NCBI GenBank assembly: GCA_040217175.1
Contig: JAVJNT010000001.1
Location: 744,001-808,000 of the forward strand
From: Phycisphaerales bacterium
GTDB lineage: Bacteria > Planctomycetota > Phycisphaerae > Phycisphaerales > UBA1924
Length of the DNA: 64,000 nucleotides
Reading direction: 5' to 3'
Shown here: one piece after another, positions 54,210 through 62,716 of the stretch
How positions within the stretch are numbered: position 1 is the stretch's first letter
Layout of the letters: each line of letters starts with the position of its first letter
The notes under the pieces: generated by a model
What the model was told of the DNA's origin: nothing
What the model saw: only the letters and a program-made list of their open reading frames with translations
The model's database searches: none
Position numbers and translations under genes: made by a program

Positions 54210-54620
54210 TTACTGGCCCTGTTCCTCGTTCATGGTCCAGACGTTGATGTCGTCGGCGGTCGTGTACTGGCCATCCTCGCCGGCGCTGATGAGGTCGAAG
54301 GGCCGACCATCTTGCCCCGGGGCAGCGTACCAGAATTGGTTGTCCCAGCCATCCAGCGGAACCTCCTCGAGGTGCCCTGGCACGAGCGCCTGCAGCGCGG
54401 CGGGGTACTGGTTGTTGATGCCCTGGTACTCGGTGATCGCTCGGCGGATCGTGGTCATGCTCGCCTCGGTCGCCGTCGTCTTGCCGCGCAGGAGCGCGGG
54501 CGCGAAGGCGACCGTCGCCACGCCCATGAGCACGCCGATGATGAGGATCACCAGCGTGAGCTCGAGCAGCGAGAAGCCGCGTCGTGCGTGGCGAGAACGT
54601 GTGTGCTTTCTATCGCTCAT
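54210..54620 (-). CDS. gspG: GspG-like major pseudopilin
   Basis: This is a 136-residue protein. The basic leader ends ARRG, and the mature protein begins FSLLELTLVILIIGVLMG, with Glu5. The C-terminus has the GspG calcium-site loop SAGEDGQYTTADDINVW, which separates GspG from type IV pilins. It would polymerise into the pseudopilus that pushes folded substrates through the secretin. It follows the GspF gene after an 80-bp gap, wide enough for extra translation or transcription signals for this abundant subunit. Confidence 0.9.
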   Translation of the reverse strand: MSDRKHTRSRHARRGFSLLELTLVILIIGVLMGVATVAFAPALLRGKTTATEASMTTIRRAITEYQGINNQYPAALQALVPGHLEEVPLDGWDNQFWYAAPGQDGRPFDLISAGEDGQYTTADDINVWTMNEEQGQ

Positions 54621-54700
54621 GTGTGCTTCCTCGGTCTCTCTTCTCACACTTCTTCGATGCGCTCGGCGTTCGACGCCGTCGGTCGACGCTCGATTCTGCT

Positions 54701-55909
54701 TCAACCCATGTCCATATTGGCCGTTGCCGTAAAGAGCGGCAGCATGATGGCGAGCACCATCGAGCCGATCATCAGGAACATGAAGATGATCAGCCCGGGC
54801 TCGAGCACCGCGAGCGCGCGCGTGCTGCGTCGCTCGACCTCGTCGGCCATGTCCTCGGCCAGGCTCTCGAACGCTTCTTCCAGGTCGCCCGAGCGCTCGG
54901 CGGCGATGAGCAGCTTGCGCACCGGCAACGGCAACGCATCGACGTCTTCGATGAGCTGCGCCAATTGGCCGCCCTCGACGAGCCGGCGCTGCAGGGTTTG
55001 CAACTGCCGACGCAGCTTCGCGTGGCTCACGGTTCGGAACGCCACGACGAGCGCGTCGGCCAGCGTAACGCCCGAACGCGTCATGGCGGCCATGACCGAG
55101 AAGAAGCGCGTGGTCTCCTGGGCCAGCACCAGCTCGCGCATGCCGGGCAGGCGGCGCACGACGTTCCACAGCGCGGCGAGCACCGCCTTACGCAGCACGA
55201 TCGTCGCGATAAGCAGGCCCAGCACGATCAGGAAGAAGACGCCCAGGTTGTCGCGGATGGTCTGCCCCGCCGTCATGAGCGCGACGGTAAACCACGGCAG
55301 GTCGCTGCCCATGCTCGAAAGCCGCGAGCCGATCATCGGCACGATGAACGTCAGCATGCCCCAGCCGGCCAGCACGCTCACGCCCAGCACGATGATCGGG
55401 TAGAACATCAGCGTGATGGCCTGGCTGCGGACCTTGACTTGCCGCTCGGCGGTCTTGGCGATTTGGCCGCAGGCACCGCCGAGGTCGCCCGTGCGCTCCG
55501 CCGCCCGGTAGACCGCCGAGGTGACCGGATCGACGATGCCAACCTTGCCGCAGGCGTCGGCGAACATCGCGCCGCCGGCGACCTGCGACCGCACCCGGCG
55601 GATGCGGTCGGCGTGGCTGGCGTCGACGGCCGACGCGGTCACGTCGAGGGCCTCGACCAGCGGAACGCCGCGGGAGACGAGCTGGCCCAGCACGGCGTTG
55701 AACTGCTCCTGGTCCTTCAGGCCCATCTGGCCCGAACTGCCCAGCCAGCCGGGCAACCGACGGGACCACACGAGCACCCGCCGCTCGCGACCCAGCACCG
55801 AGGCCAGGGCCCGCTCGCTGGCGGCGCTGCGCACGCCCAGCCGCTTGCCGCCCTTGGGGCTCGAGGCAAGGAAGAGGTATGGGGATGGTCCCTTGGCGGC
55901 TCTGGACAT
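54701..55909 (-). CDS. gspF: GspF/PilC-like inner membrane platform protein
   Basis: This is a 402-residue protein with two T2SSF domains. The first is at about 85-210 ('FNAVLGQLVSRGVPLVEALDV', 'ERTGDLGGACGQIAKTAERQ') and the second at about 285-400 ('RFFSVMAAMTRSGVTLADALVVA', 'AAERSGDLEEAFESLAEDMADEVERR'). Three membrane helices are present ('LMFYPIIVLGVSVLAGWGML', 'FLIVLGLLIATIVL', 'LEPGLIIFMFLMIGSMVLAIMLPLF'). ATG 55909 is chosen over an upstream frame extension that looks non-coding. It is the first gene of the operon; the 272 bp upstream holds no gene. Confidence 0.92.
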   Translation of the reverse strand: MSRAAKGPSPYLFLASSPKGGKRLGVRSAASERALASVLGRERRVLVWSRRLPGWLGSSGQMGLKDQEQFNAVLGQLVSRGVPLVEALDVTASAVDASHADRIRRVRSQVAGGAMFADACGKVGIVDPVTSAVYRAAERTGDLGGACGQIAKTAERQVKVRSQAITLMFYPIIVLGVSVLAGWGMLTFIVPMIGSRLSSMGSDLPWFTVALMTAGQTIRDNLGVFFLIVLGLLIATIVLRKAVLAALWNVVRRLPGMRELVLAQETTRFFSVMAAMTRSGVTLADALVVAFRTVSHAKLRRQLQTLQRRLVEGGQLAQLIEDVDALPLPVRKLLIAAERSGDLEEAFESLAEDMADEVERRSTRALAVLEPGLIIFMFLMIGSMVLAIMLPLFTATANMDMG

Positions 55910-56181
55910 TCGTGTTCCGTTCGTTCCCCTGATCGACCAATGCGAGCCCGAAGCGACAGCCCCGCCGCTGCTTCCAACGGCCCGCACGAGAGTCTAGTTC
56001 GCTCTGGCCACGCCGCAAGCCCTGGGCGCGAGAGCGCCGGCTGATTGCGCGAGGCCGGTGTCCTTGGTGTCAGATCCCGCCCGGTTTGAAGGCAGCCCGG
56101 GGTGGGATCGCTGGTTTCTCCGTCCGCCATACAGGGATGCGGCCGGCCCGCACGCCCGTCAGCCATCCCGAGCCATCCGGT

Positions 56182-58131
56182 TCAGGTCGTGCGGCCTGGC
56201 ATGCCCTTGAGGGACGCCGAGATCGACGCCTCGTGCAGGGGCACACTGGCCTCGTCCATGGCCTGCTTGGCGGCGGCGAAGGCCTCGGCGTCGACCGAGC
56301 GCCAGTCGGCCCGGGCCCGATCGGCCATCGCCCGAACCGATTCGACCGAGGCTTCGATCCTGGTCCGCAGGTCATTGGGTAGTTGGTCGCCGACGCGGCC
56401 GAGAGCTTCGGTGATCCACTTGACGTCGAGCGAGGCGTGGGCGACGAGGTCGACGACGCGGTGGCGCGTCATGTCGTCGCGGGCGTGCTCGATGGCCTGC
56501 GCCTCGATGGCGTCGACCTCGTCGCGCGTCAGCCCATGGTTGGGAATGACCTGGAGCGTGGCGGTCTGGCCCGATCGCTTCTCCATGGCCGACACGCTGA
56601 GCACGCCGTTGGCGTCGACGAGGAACTCGACTTCCAGTTGCGGCACGCCGGCGGGCATGGGCGGGATGCCTCGCAGGTGGAACAGCCCGAGCTGGCGGCA
56701 GTCCTCGGCCATCTCGCGCTCGCCCTGGAGGACCTTGAGCTCGATGGCGGTCTGGTCATCGACGCTGGTGGAGAAGGTTTCCTTCGCGCGCGCCGGCAGG
56801 GTGGCGCCGGCGACGATCAGCTTGGCAACGGCGCCCCCCACCGTCTCGATGCCAAGGCTGAGCGGGATGGCGTCGAGCAGCAGGCTGTTGCGGCTGCGGC
56901 CGGCGAGCGTCGACGCCTGCACCGCCGCGCCAAGAGCCACGACGCGATCGGGGTCGAGGGCGGTGTAGGGCTCGAGCCCGAAGAACGCGCCCACGGCCTT
57001 GCGCACGGCGGGGATGCGCGTCGAGCCGCCAACCAAGACGACGGCGTCGATGGACTCGCCGCCGGGCTGCTTCGCCGCAGCCTTCACGGCGCGCTCGCAT
57101 GCGGCGATGGCCCGCTTGATCATGGGTTCGATGAGGGACTCGAACTCCGTGCGCGTGACCGTGCGGTCGTACGAGCGGCCGCCGCCGAGGTCGATGGCGA
57201 TCTCGGCCGCGTCGCGATCGCTCAGGCGGTGCTTGACGTCCTGGGCGAACGTCAGCAGGGCGCGGCGGGTCTGCGGGGGCAGGGCCGAGAGGGCGTCGGC
57301 CAGGCGATCCGTCAGGCCGAGGTCGAAACGTTCGTTCGCCTCGGTCAGGAACAGGCCGACCAGGGCGTGGTCGGCGTCGTCCCCGCCCAGCCTCGTGTCG
57401 CCGTCGGTGGCGAGCACCTGGAAGATGGCCGGGGCGTCGGGCTGCGGGCCCGGCGTGATGCGGAGGATCGAGACGTCGAAGGTGCCGCCGCCCAGGTCGA
57501 AGACGGCGACCGTCGTGGGCTCGATGCTGGACCGCTGGGCCGAGCCCAGTCCGTAGGCGAGGGCTGCGGCCGTCGGCTCGCTGACGATGCGGACGACGTC
57601 CAGGCCGGCCAGGCGTCCGGCGTCGCGGGTTGCCTGGCGCTGGCCGTCGTCGAAGTAGGCGGGCACGGTGACGACGGCCTTGGAGACCGGCACGCCCAGG
57701 GCCTGCTCGGCCCTGTCCTTCACGGCCCGCAGGACGTCGGCGGAGACTTCCTGGGGTGTACGTACGACGGGCGGGCCGTCGGCGACGGGGATGGCGACCG
57801 CCACCATCTCGCGCGGGCCGTCGACGATCTGGTAGGGCAGGTACGGCGCATCGCCCGCGGCGTCGGCCAGGCTGCGGCCCATGAGCCGCTTGACGCTGGC
57901 GATGGTCGTTTGCGGGAACTCGACCGCCCGCTCGCGCGCATCGAGCCCCACGATGGCGGCCAGCGAGCCGTCGGCCCGCGGCTCGTAGCGGACGACGCTG
58001 GGCACGATGCCGGAACCTGTAGCGTTGTCGCCCAGGATGCGCGGCCCGGCGTCGTCGGCGTAGGCGGCGAGGGAATTCGTGGTGCCCAGGTCGATGCCGA
58101 TGATGGGCGCGTTCGAGTCGTTCGGAGGCAT
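56182..58131 (-). CDS. Hsp70 chaperone (HscA/DnaK-like)
   Basis: This is a 649-residue Hsp70. The nucleotide-binding domain has [49 protein letters not shown] and [13 protein letters not shown]. The substrate-binding domain has '[35 protein letters not shown]' and a helical lid. '[20 protein letters not shown]' and the short lid ending without an EEVD-like tail are closer to HscA than to house-keeping DnaK, but no iron-sulphur genes are adjacent. ATG 58131 has no strong Shine-Dalgarno. It folds or remodels client proteins in the cytoplasm. Confidence 0.92.
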   Translation of the reverse strand: MPPNDSNAPIIGIDLGTTNSLAAYADDAGPRILGDNATGSGIVPSVVRYEPRADGSLAAIVGLDARERAVEFPQTTIASVKRLMGRSLADAAGDAPYLPYQIVDGPREMVAVAIPVADGPPVVRTPQEVSADVLRAVKDRAEQALGVPVSKAVVTVPAYFDDGQRQATRDAGRLAGLDVVRIVSEPTAAALAYGLGSAQRSSIEPTTVAVFDLGGGTFDVSILRITPGPQPDAPAIFQVLATDGDTRLGGDDADHALVGLFLTEANERFDLGLTDRLADALSALPPQTRRALLTFAQDVKHRLSDRDAAEIAIDLGGGRSYDRTVTRTEFESLIEPMIKRAIAACERAVKAAAKQPGGESIDAVVLVGGSTRIPAVRKAVGAFFGLEPYTALDPDRVVALGAAVQASTLAGRSRNSLLLDAIPLSLGIETVGGAVAKLIVAGATLPARAKETFSTSVDDQTAIELKVLQGEREMAEDCRQLGLFHLRGIPPMPAGVPQLEVEFLVDANGVLSVSAMEKRSGQTATLQVIPNHGLTRDEVDAIEAQAIEHARDDMTRHRVVDLVAHASLDVKWITEALGRVGDQLPNDLRTRIEASVESVRAMADRARADWRSVDAEAFAAAKQAMDEASVPLHEASISASLKGMPGRTT

Positions 58132-58200
58132 TGCAAGAGGCTAGGGGAGCGCCCAAGCGCTCTCCGGCCACCTGGGGATGACCGCGGCGCGGCCGCCGCG

Positions 58201-59493
58201 CTACGGGCAGCCGGCGTCGAAGGCGTTCTGGAAGGCGAGGAAGTCGAAGGTGGTGAAGTCGCCGTCGCCGTCGAAGTCGGCGCGGGGGTCCATCAGGTCG
58301 AAGAGGTTCTGGAACGTGAGGAAGTCGAAGATGGTGAGCTCGCCGTCGCCGTCGAGGTCGGCGGGGCAGGCGGAGGGACCGCACCGGTTGAGCAGCACGC
58401 TGACGTTGACGCCCTGCGCGTTCGCGGTGGCCAGGTCGGGCGCGCCGTCGCCGTCCAGGTCGCCGATCGCCACAAACCAGGGGACTCGGCCGGCGTCGTA
58501 GCTCGCACCGGGCGCGAAGGCGCCGTCTCCATCGTTCAGCAGCACGCTCACGGTCTCGTCGAATCGGTTCGCCGTGACCACGTCAACATCGCCATCGCCG
58601 TCGAGGTCGCCGATCGCCACGGACTGGGGGTAGTCGCCCACGCCGTAGGCGACATCGTCGGCGAACGTTGCATTCCCGTCGTTCATCAGCACGCTGACGT
58701 CGTCGCTGCCGTCGTTGGCCACGGCCAGGTCGAGGTCGCCGTCACCGTCCAGGTCGCCGATCGCCACGGACGCCGGCGTCGTGCCCACGCCGTAACGTAT
58801 CTCGGGCGCAAAGCTGCCGTCCCCATCGTTGAGCAGCACGCTGACGTCATCGCTGAGTCGATTCGCGACGGCCAGGTCGGCGTCGCCGTCGCCATCGAGG
58901 TCGCCGATCGCGACCGAAATGGGCCTGTCGCCGACGCGGGGGGCGGACCCTCCGGCGAATGTGCCGCGGCCGTCATTCAAGAACACGCTGACCACGACGT
59001 CGGCCTCGTGCGCCACGGCCAGGTCGGCGTCGCCGTCGCCATCGAGGTCGCCGATCGCCACGGAGAACGGCCGCGAGCTGGTTACGTAGCGTGCAACGGG
59101 TATGAAGGTGGCGTCCCCCCTGTTCAGCAGGACGCTGATGTCGTCGTCGAAGGAGTTGGCCACCACGAGGTCGCCGTCGCCATCACCGTCCAGGTCGCCG
59201 ATCGCCACGGACCTGGGTTGTTCTCCCGCGCCGTACAGGACGTCCTCGGCGAACGTTCCATCCCCGTTGTTGAGCAATACGCTGACGCTGGCGGTGGCGC
59301 CGTTCGCCACGGCCAGATCGGCGTGGCCGTCGCCGTCCAGGTCGCCGATCGCGACGCAGAGGGGGAAGCTGTCCACGCCGTAGAGCACCTGCGGCGCGAA
59401 GATCTCGGTTGGGTCGCAGGCCTGGGCGAGCGCTGCGGCCGGCGCCATGGCAGCGACCATCGTCGCGGCGGTCATCTTCAGGATCGAGTGCAC
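58201..59493 (-). CDS. Secreted seven-bladed FG-GAP/VCBS propeller protein with dockerin-like tail
   Basis: This is a 430-residue protein. A signal peptide (AATMVAAMAPAAALAQA) precedes seven tandem units of exactly 49 residues, each with VAIGDLDGDGxxDLAVAN and SVLLNxGDGTF, as in integrin-type beta-propellers with Ca-binding DxDGDG loops. The last 55 residues are two dockerin-like loops (CPADLDGDGELTIFDFLTFQN and a second ending NAFDAGCP), matching the tail of the protein at 16088-16792. GTG 59493 has GGGAGG eight bases upstream. A calcium-bound surface or matrix protein is inferred. Confidence 0.9.
   Translation of the reverse strand: MHSILKMTAATMVAAMAPAAALAQACDPTEIFAPQVLYGVDSFPLCVAIGDLDGDGHADLAVANGATASVSVLLNNGDGTFAEDVLYGAGEQPRSVAIGDLDGDGDGDLVVANSFDDDISVLLNRGDATFIPVARYVTSSRPFSVAIGDLDGDGDADLAVAHEADVVVSVFLNDGRGTFAGGSAPRVGDRPISVAIGDLDGDGDADLAVANRLSDDVSVLLNDGDGSFAPEIRYGVGTTPASVAIGDLDGDGDLDLAVANDGSDDVSVLMNDGNATFADDVAYGVGDYPQSVAIGDLDGDGDVDVVTANRFDETVSVLLNDGDGAFAPGASYDAGRVPWFVAIGDLDGDGAPDLATANAQGVNVSVLLNRCGPSACPADLDGDGELTIFDFLTFQNLFDLMDPRADFDGDGDFTTFDFLAFQNAFDAGCP
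58390..59394 (-). repeat. Seven tandem 147-bp (49-codon) repeats
   Basis: Units recur every 147 bp with a strongly conserved DNA core around GGTCGCCGATCGCCAC (plus strand). The last unit merges into the dockerin-like tail. The strict spacing and high nucleotide identity of the cores suggest recent unequal duplication. Confidence 0.85.
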
Positions 59494-59613
59494 GGCATCG
59501 TCCTCCCTCGGATCGATCGCGAAGCCAAAGCTGCCCGCAGCAAGAGTCTACGGCCGCGGGCTCGGGCGGTTGCGGCCGGGACGGTGGTGGTTGTTGCCCC
59601 CCGTGGCCAAGCC

Positions 59614-59844
59614 ATGAAACGCTCGAGCCGCGTGATTGCGCGGCCGGTTTTCTTCATCGAGAGCGCGGCTCGCTTCATGTGGCGGCCGAACTTTTTCATG
59701 GAAAGGTCGCGCCACTCCATGAAGAACTCGCGCCGCTTCATGGTGCGGCCCGAGTTTTCCATGAGAAAGCCGCGCCGCTTCATGGCGCGGCCGGAGTTTT
59801 TCATGGCAGAAGTGCGTCGCACCATGATAAACTCGGGTCGTTCG
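59614..59844. repeat. Intergenic 21-bp repeat array (eleven units), CATG-phased
   Basis: The gap 59494-59982 (489 bp) has no convincing gene. Eleven units of exactly 21 bp fill 59614-59844. Nine begin with CATG, so this palindrome recurs every two helical turns. Units mostly alternate between two types, read in one frame as MRKPRRF and MARPEFF, giving a 42-bp super-period. One type pairs with the next: see the hairpin at 59769-59801. The array stays open in both directions because CATG is its own complement. It lies between two minus-strand genes, downstream of one and upstream of the next, as does the array at 34157-34324. Confidence 0.85.
59769..59801. terminator. Terminator-like hairpin within the 21-bp array
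   Basis: GCCGCGCC (59769-59776) and GGCGCGGC (59784-59791) form a perfect 8-bp stem with a seven-base loop. CGGAG and then TTTTT follow on the plus strand, and TTTCTC on the minus strand. Similar but weaker stem plus T-run sets occur at about 59629-59654 and 59728-59757. Confidence 0.5.
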
Positions 59845-59982
59845 TCCTTGTTTTCGGACCGGCGACCGCATTGGCGCTGCCGCGAGAGCGATTTCTCCGA
59901 ACGCGATCCGATCAGGCGAGCTTCGGTGTCCAGCGGTTGGATCCACGTCGTGCACGGGCCGCCGCCCGATTCACCGAATCGC

Positions 59983-60537
59983 CTACCCCTTCGGCGGCGG
60001 CGTCCGCCACGCCAGGGCCTGGAGCCGCTCGACCAGGGCACGGCCGTCGATGGCCGCGGGGGTCGCCCCGGTCAGCGACACCGCGAAGCGGCGGCGGCCG
60101 CGGTCGTCCTCGATGTCGATGAGGGCGAGGCTGCGAGTCGATGGCGGCGACCAGTCGGCCGAGGGGCTGATGCGCTCGGGGTTGTTGGGGTCCGATAGCG
60201 TGGTCGGGCCGATGACGCGCCAGAGGCGGTCGACCTCGGAGGGGCTCAGCCGCCGCTGGATGGGCGGGTAGGCGGTCTCGGGGGGCATGGGTTGGTCGGC
60301 GGTCCGGGGCTGACGCTCGCTGACTCGGAGCGTGCCGTCGGGCTCGAGCAGGTAGACGCCCGGCGTGAAGCGGGCGGCGGCGATGGTGTCCCGCACGTAG
60401 ACCTCGGCCCGCACGCTGAGGCCGGGCGGCGCCTGGAGCGAGGCCGGTGCGGGCTCGGGATCCGGGGACGAGCGGCACGCAGACACGAACAGCGCGAGGG
60501 TGGCGAGCAGGATGAGCGTGCAGGCCCGGTGGAGCAT
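59983..60537 (-). CDS. Small lipoprotein of unknown function
   Basis: This is a 184-residue protein with a lipoprotein signal (LILLATLALFVSAC) starting at ATG 60537; an ATG nine codons upstream at 60564 is possible. The mature part is Pro-rich at first, then carries 'RLSPSEVDRLWRVIGPTTL' and 'LALIDIEDDRGRRRFAVSLTG', with no recognised family. It is divergent from pheT, with about 60 bp between the starts. The 21-bp repeat array lies downstream of its stop. Confidence 0.75.
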   Translation of the reverse strand: MLHRACTLILLATLALFVSACRSSPDPEPAPASLQAPPGLSVRAEVYVRDTIAAARFTPGVYLLEPDGTLRVSERQPRTADQPMPPETAYPPIQRRLSPSEVDRLWRVIGPTTLSDPNNPERISPSADWSPPSTRSLALIDIEDDRGRRRFAVSLTGATPAAIDGRALVERLQALAWRTPPPKG

Positions 60538-60597
60538 GGCGGAGCGTACGGCGGCGGCACGCATCGGGGAACGGTGCCAGCCCTACCCTTGGCCCCT

Positions 60598-62715
60598 ATG
60601 GACGCAAGCCTGACATGGCTCGCCTCCCTCCTGGGAAGTGAGGGGGACGAGGACGCGAGTTCGCCGCTGACCGTCGACGAGGTCGATGCCGCGCTGACGG
60701 CGGCCGGGTTCCCGCTCGACGGCGTCGAGCCCAGGGGCGACGACGCGCTGCTGGACGTCGAGGTGACCAGCAACCGGGGCGATTGCCTGTGCCACCTCGG
60801 GCTGGCGCGCGAGATCGCGGCGATCACCGGGCGGGCCGTCACGCCACGGAGCATCGGCGAGGTGCCGCGCGGCCCGGCGGTCGGCGAGCACCTGACCCTC
60901 GAGAACCGCTGCTCGGCGGGCGAGCGGCCCACGTGCCCGACGTTCACGGCCCACGTGATCCTGAACGCCACCATCGGTCCGAGCCCGGCGTGGCTGCGGG
61001 AACTGCTCGAAAGCGTGGGCCAGCGGTCGATCAACAACGCCGTCGACGTCACCAACTGGCTGAACCTCGAGCACGGCAACCCGAGCCACGTGTTCGATCT
61101 CGACCGGCTCGAAGGCCGGACGCTCGTCATCCGCGAGGCAACCGAGGGCGAGCCATTGGCGACGCTGGACGGCGCCTCGCGGAAGCTCGCCGCGGGCGAG
61201 ATCGTGGTCGCCGACGCGGCCAAGGCGACGTCGCTGGCGGGCGTCATCGGCGGGGCCGACTCGCAGGTCGAGGAAGGTACGACGAACATCGTGCTCGAGG
61301 TCGCCACGTGGGACCCGGCCCGGGTTCGCGCCGCGAGCCGGCGCCACGCCGTGCGGACCGACGCGAGCCACCGGTTCGAGCGGGTCGTCGATCCACGGAC
61401 GTGCTTGCCGGCTGCCGAGATCGCGGCCCGGCTCATCGCCGAACTGACCGGCGGCACGCTGTGCGAGGGCGCCCTCGTCGAAGGCGCACCGATGCCCGAG
61501 GGCAGGGCCATCACGCTGCGGCCGCAGCGGTGCTCGGCCGTGCTGGGCATCGAGACGCCCGCCGACGAGATGGTGCGGCTGCTGCGATCGGTGGAGATCG
61601 ACGTGCGCGTGCAGGACGACGCGCTCGCGTGCACGCCGCCTCCGCACCGCGCGCACGACCTGGTGCGAGAGATCGACCTGATCGAGGAGATCGCCCGCTT
61701 GCGCGGCTTCGACGCCGTCCCGATGGCCCGGCGGCTGGCGATCAAGGCCCAGCCTCCGCAACCCGAAGAGCAGGCGATGGAGGGCATCGCCCACGCGGTG
61801 ACGGCCCTCGGGTTCTTCGAGGCCGTCACGTTCAGCTTCACCAGCCCGGAAAAGGCGGCGCCGTTCCTACCGACGGGTGCGTCGCTCGTGAACGTCGACG
61901 ACGATCGGCGCGGGGCCGAGCCGACGCTGCGGCCGAGCGTGCTGCCGAGCCTGCTGACGTGCCGGCGGGTGAACCGAGACGCGCAGGTACACCAGGACGG
62001 CGGCGTGCGTCTGTTCGAGGTGTCGGCGACGTTCTGGTCCAAGAGCGAGGGGACGAACGAGGAGTCTCGCAAGATCGCGCTGCTCGTCGACGCCGGCGGC
62101 GATGGACCCAAGGCCAAGGCCGAGGACGTACAGCACGGCGTGCGGGTCGTCAAGGCCGCGATCGAGTCGATGGTCGCCTTGTGCTACGGTCACGAGGCGA
62201 GGTTGCGCATCGAGACCGGCGGCGACTTGCCGGCCGCGATGGACGTGGCGAACGCGGGGCGGGTGTTCGTTGAGCACGAGGGCGGCTCGATCGATCTCGG
62301 GACCTTCGGGCTGCCCACGGGCGAGACGCTCGCGCTGTTCGATCTGCAGCGACCGGTGATCGTGGCTGAGCTCGAGCTCGAGCCCTTGCTCGTTGCCTAC
62401 CCGCCCACGCCGAGGGTGAGCGCGCTCCCGGCGTTCCCGGGCATCGAGCGCGATCTGTCGGTCGTGGTGCCGCAATCAACGCCTTGGGCGCAGATCGAGT
62501 CGGCGGTCGAAGGGCTCGACCTCGATCGGCTGCGGGCCATCGCGTTCGTCGGGACGTACGCCGGCAAGCAGGTGGGCGAGGGCAAGAAGAGCGTGACGCT
62601 TCGGCTGGCCTTCCGCGACGACGATCGCACGCTGCGGCACGAGGAGGTCGATCCGCAGATGGAGCGGGCGATCGGGGCCCTGCGTGAAACGGTCGGAGCC
62701 GAAGTTCGGACCTGA
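60598..62715 (+). CDS. pheT: Phenylalanyl-tRNA synthetase beta subunit, short form
   Basis: This is a 705-residue protein that joins phenylalanine to its tRNA with the alpha subunit (pheS, not in the window). B1 begins 'LTWLASLLG' and the B3/B4 core is clear: 'VTSNRGDCLCHLGLAREIAAITGR', 'INNAVDVTNWLNLEHGNPSHVFDLD', 'AGVIGGADSQVEEGT'. The B5 and synthetase-like domains follow, with the anticodon-binding FDX-ACB domain at the end ('FPGIERDLSVVVP'). The region from residue 45 leads straight into the core, so the OB-fold tRNA-binding domain (B2) found in most bacterial PheT is absent; this explains the length against the usual near-800. ATG 60598. Confidence 0.94.
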   Translation: MDASLTWLASLLGSEGDEDASSPLTVDEVDAALTAAGFPLDGVEPRGDDALLDVEVTSNRGDCLCHLGLAREIAAITGRAVTPRSIGEVPRGPAVGEHLTLENRCSAGERPTCPTFTAHVILNATIGPSPAWLRELLESVGQRSINNAVDVTNWLNLEHGNPSHVFDLDRLEGRTLVIREATEGEPLATLDGASRKLAAGEIVVADAAKATSLAGVIGGADSQVEEGTTNIVLEVATWDPARVRAASRRHAVRTDASHRFERVVDPRTCLPAAEIAARLIAELTGGTLCEGALVEGAPMPEGRAITLRPQRCSAVLGIETPADEMVRLLRSVEIDVRVQDDALACTPPPHRAHDLVREIDLIEEIARLRGFDAVPMARRLAIKAQPPQPEEQAMEGIAHAVTALGFFEAVTFSFTSPEKAAPFLPTGASLVNVDDDRRGAEPTLRPSVLPSLLTCRRVNRDAQVHQDGGVRLFEVSATFWSKSEGTNEESRKIALLVDAGGDGPKAKAEDVQHGVRVVKAAIESMVALCYGHEARLRIETGGDLPAAMDVANAGRVFVEHEGGSIDLGTFGLPTGETLALFDLQRPVIVAELELEPLLVAYPPTPRVSALPAFPGIERDLSVVVPQSTPWAQIESAVEGLDLDRLRAIAFVGTYAGKQVGEGKKSVTLRLAFRDDDRTLRHEEVDPQMERAIGALRETVGAEVRT

Positions 62716-62716
62716 C

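Noticed and set aside
59614-59844. Small protein made of Met-led heptads encoded by the 21-bp array
   Set aside because: The frame stays open in both directions because of the repeat itself. There is no Shine-Dalgarno, and units such as MVRPEFS and MARPEFF vary more like DNA drift plus pairing than like a conserved peptide.
56383-60198. Plus-strand open frame of over 1200 codons opposite the Hsp70 and propeller genes
   Set aside because: It is antisense to two well-supported genes; its repeats are reflections of the propeller repeats and of the 21-bp array.
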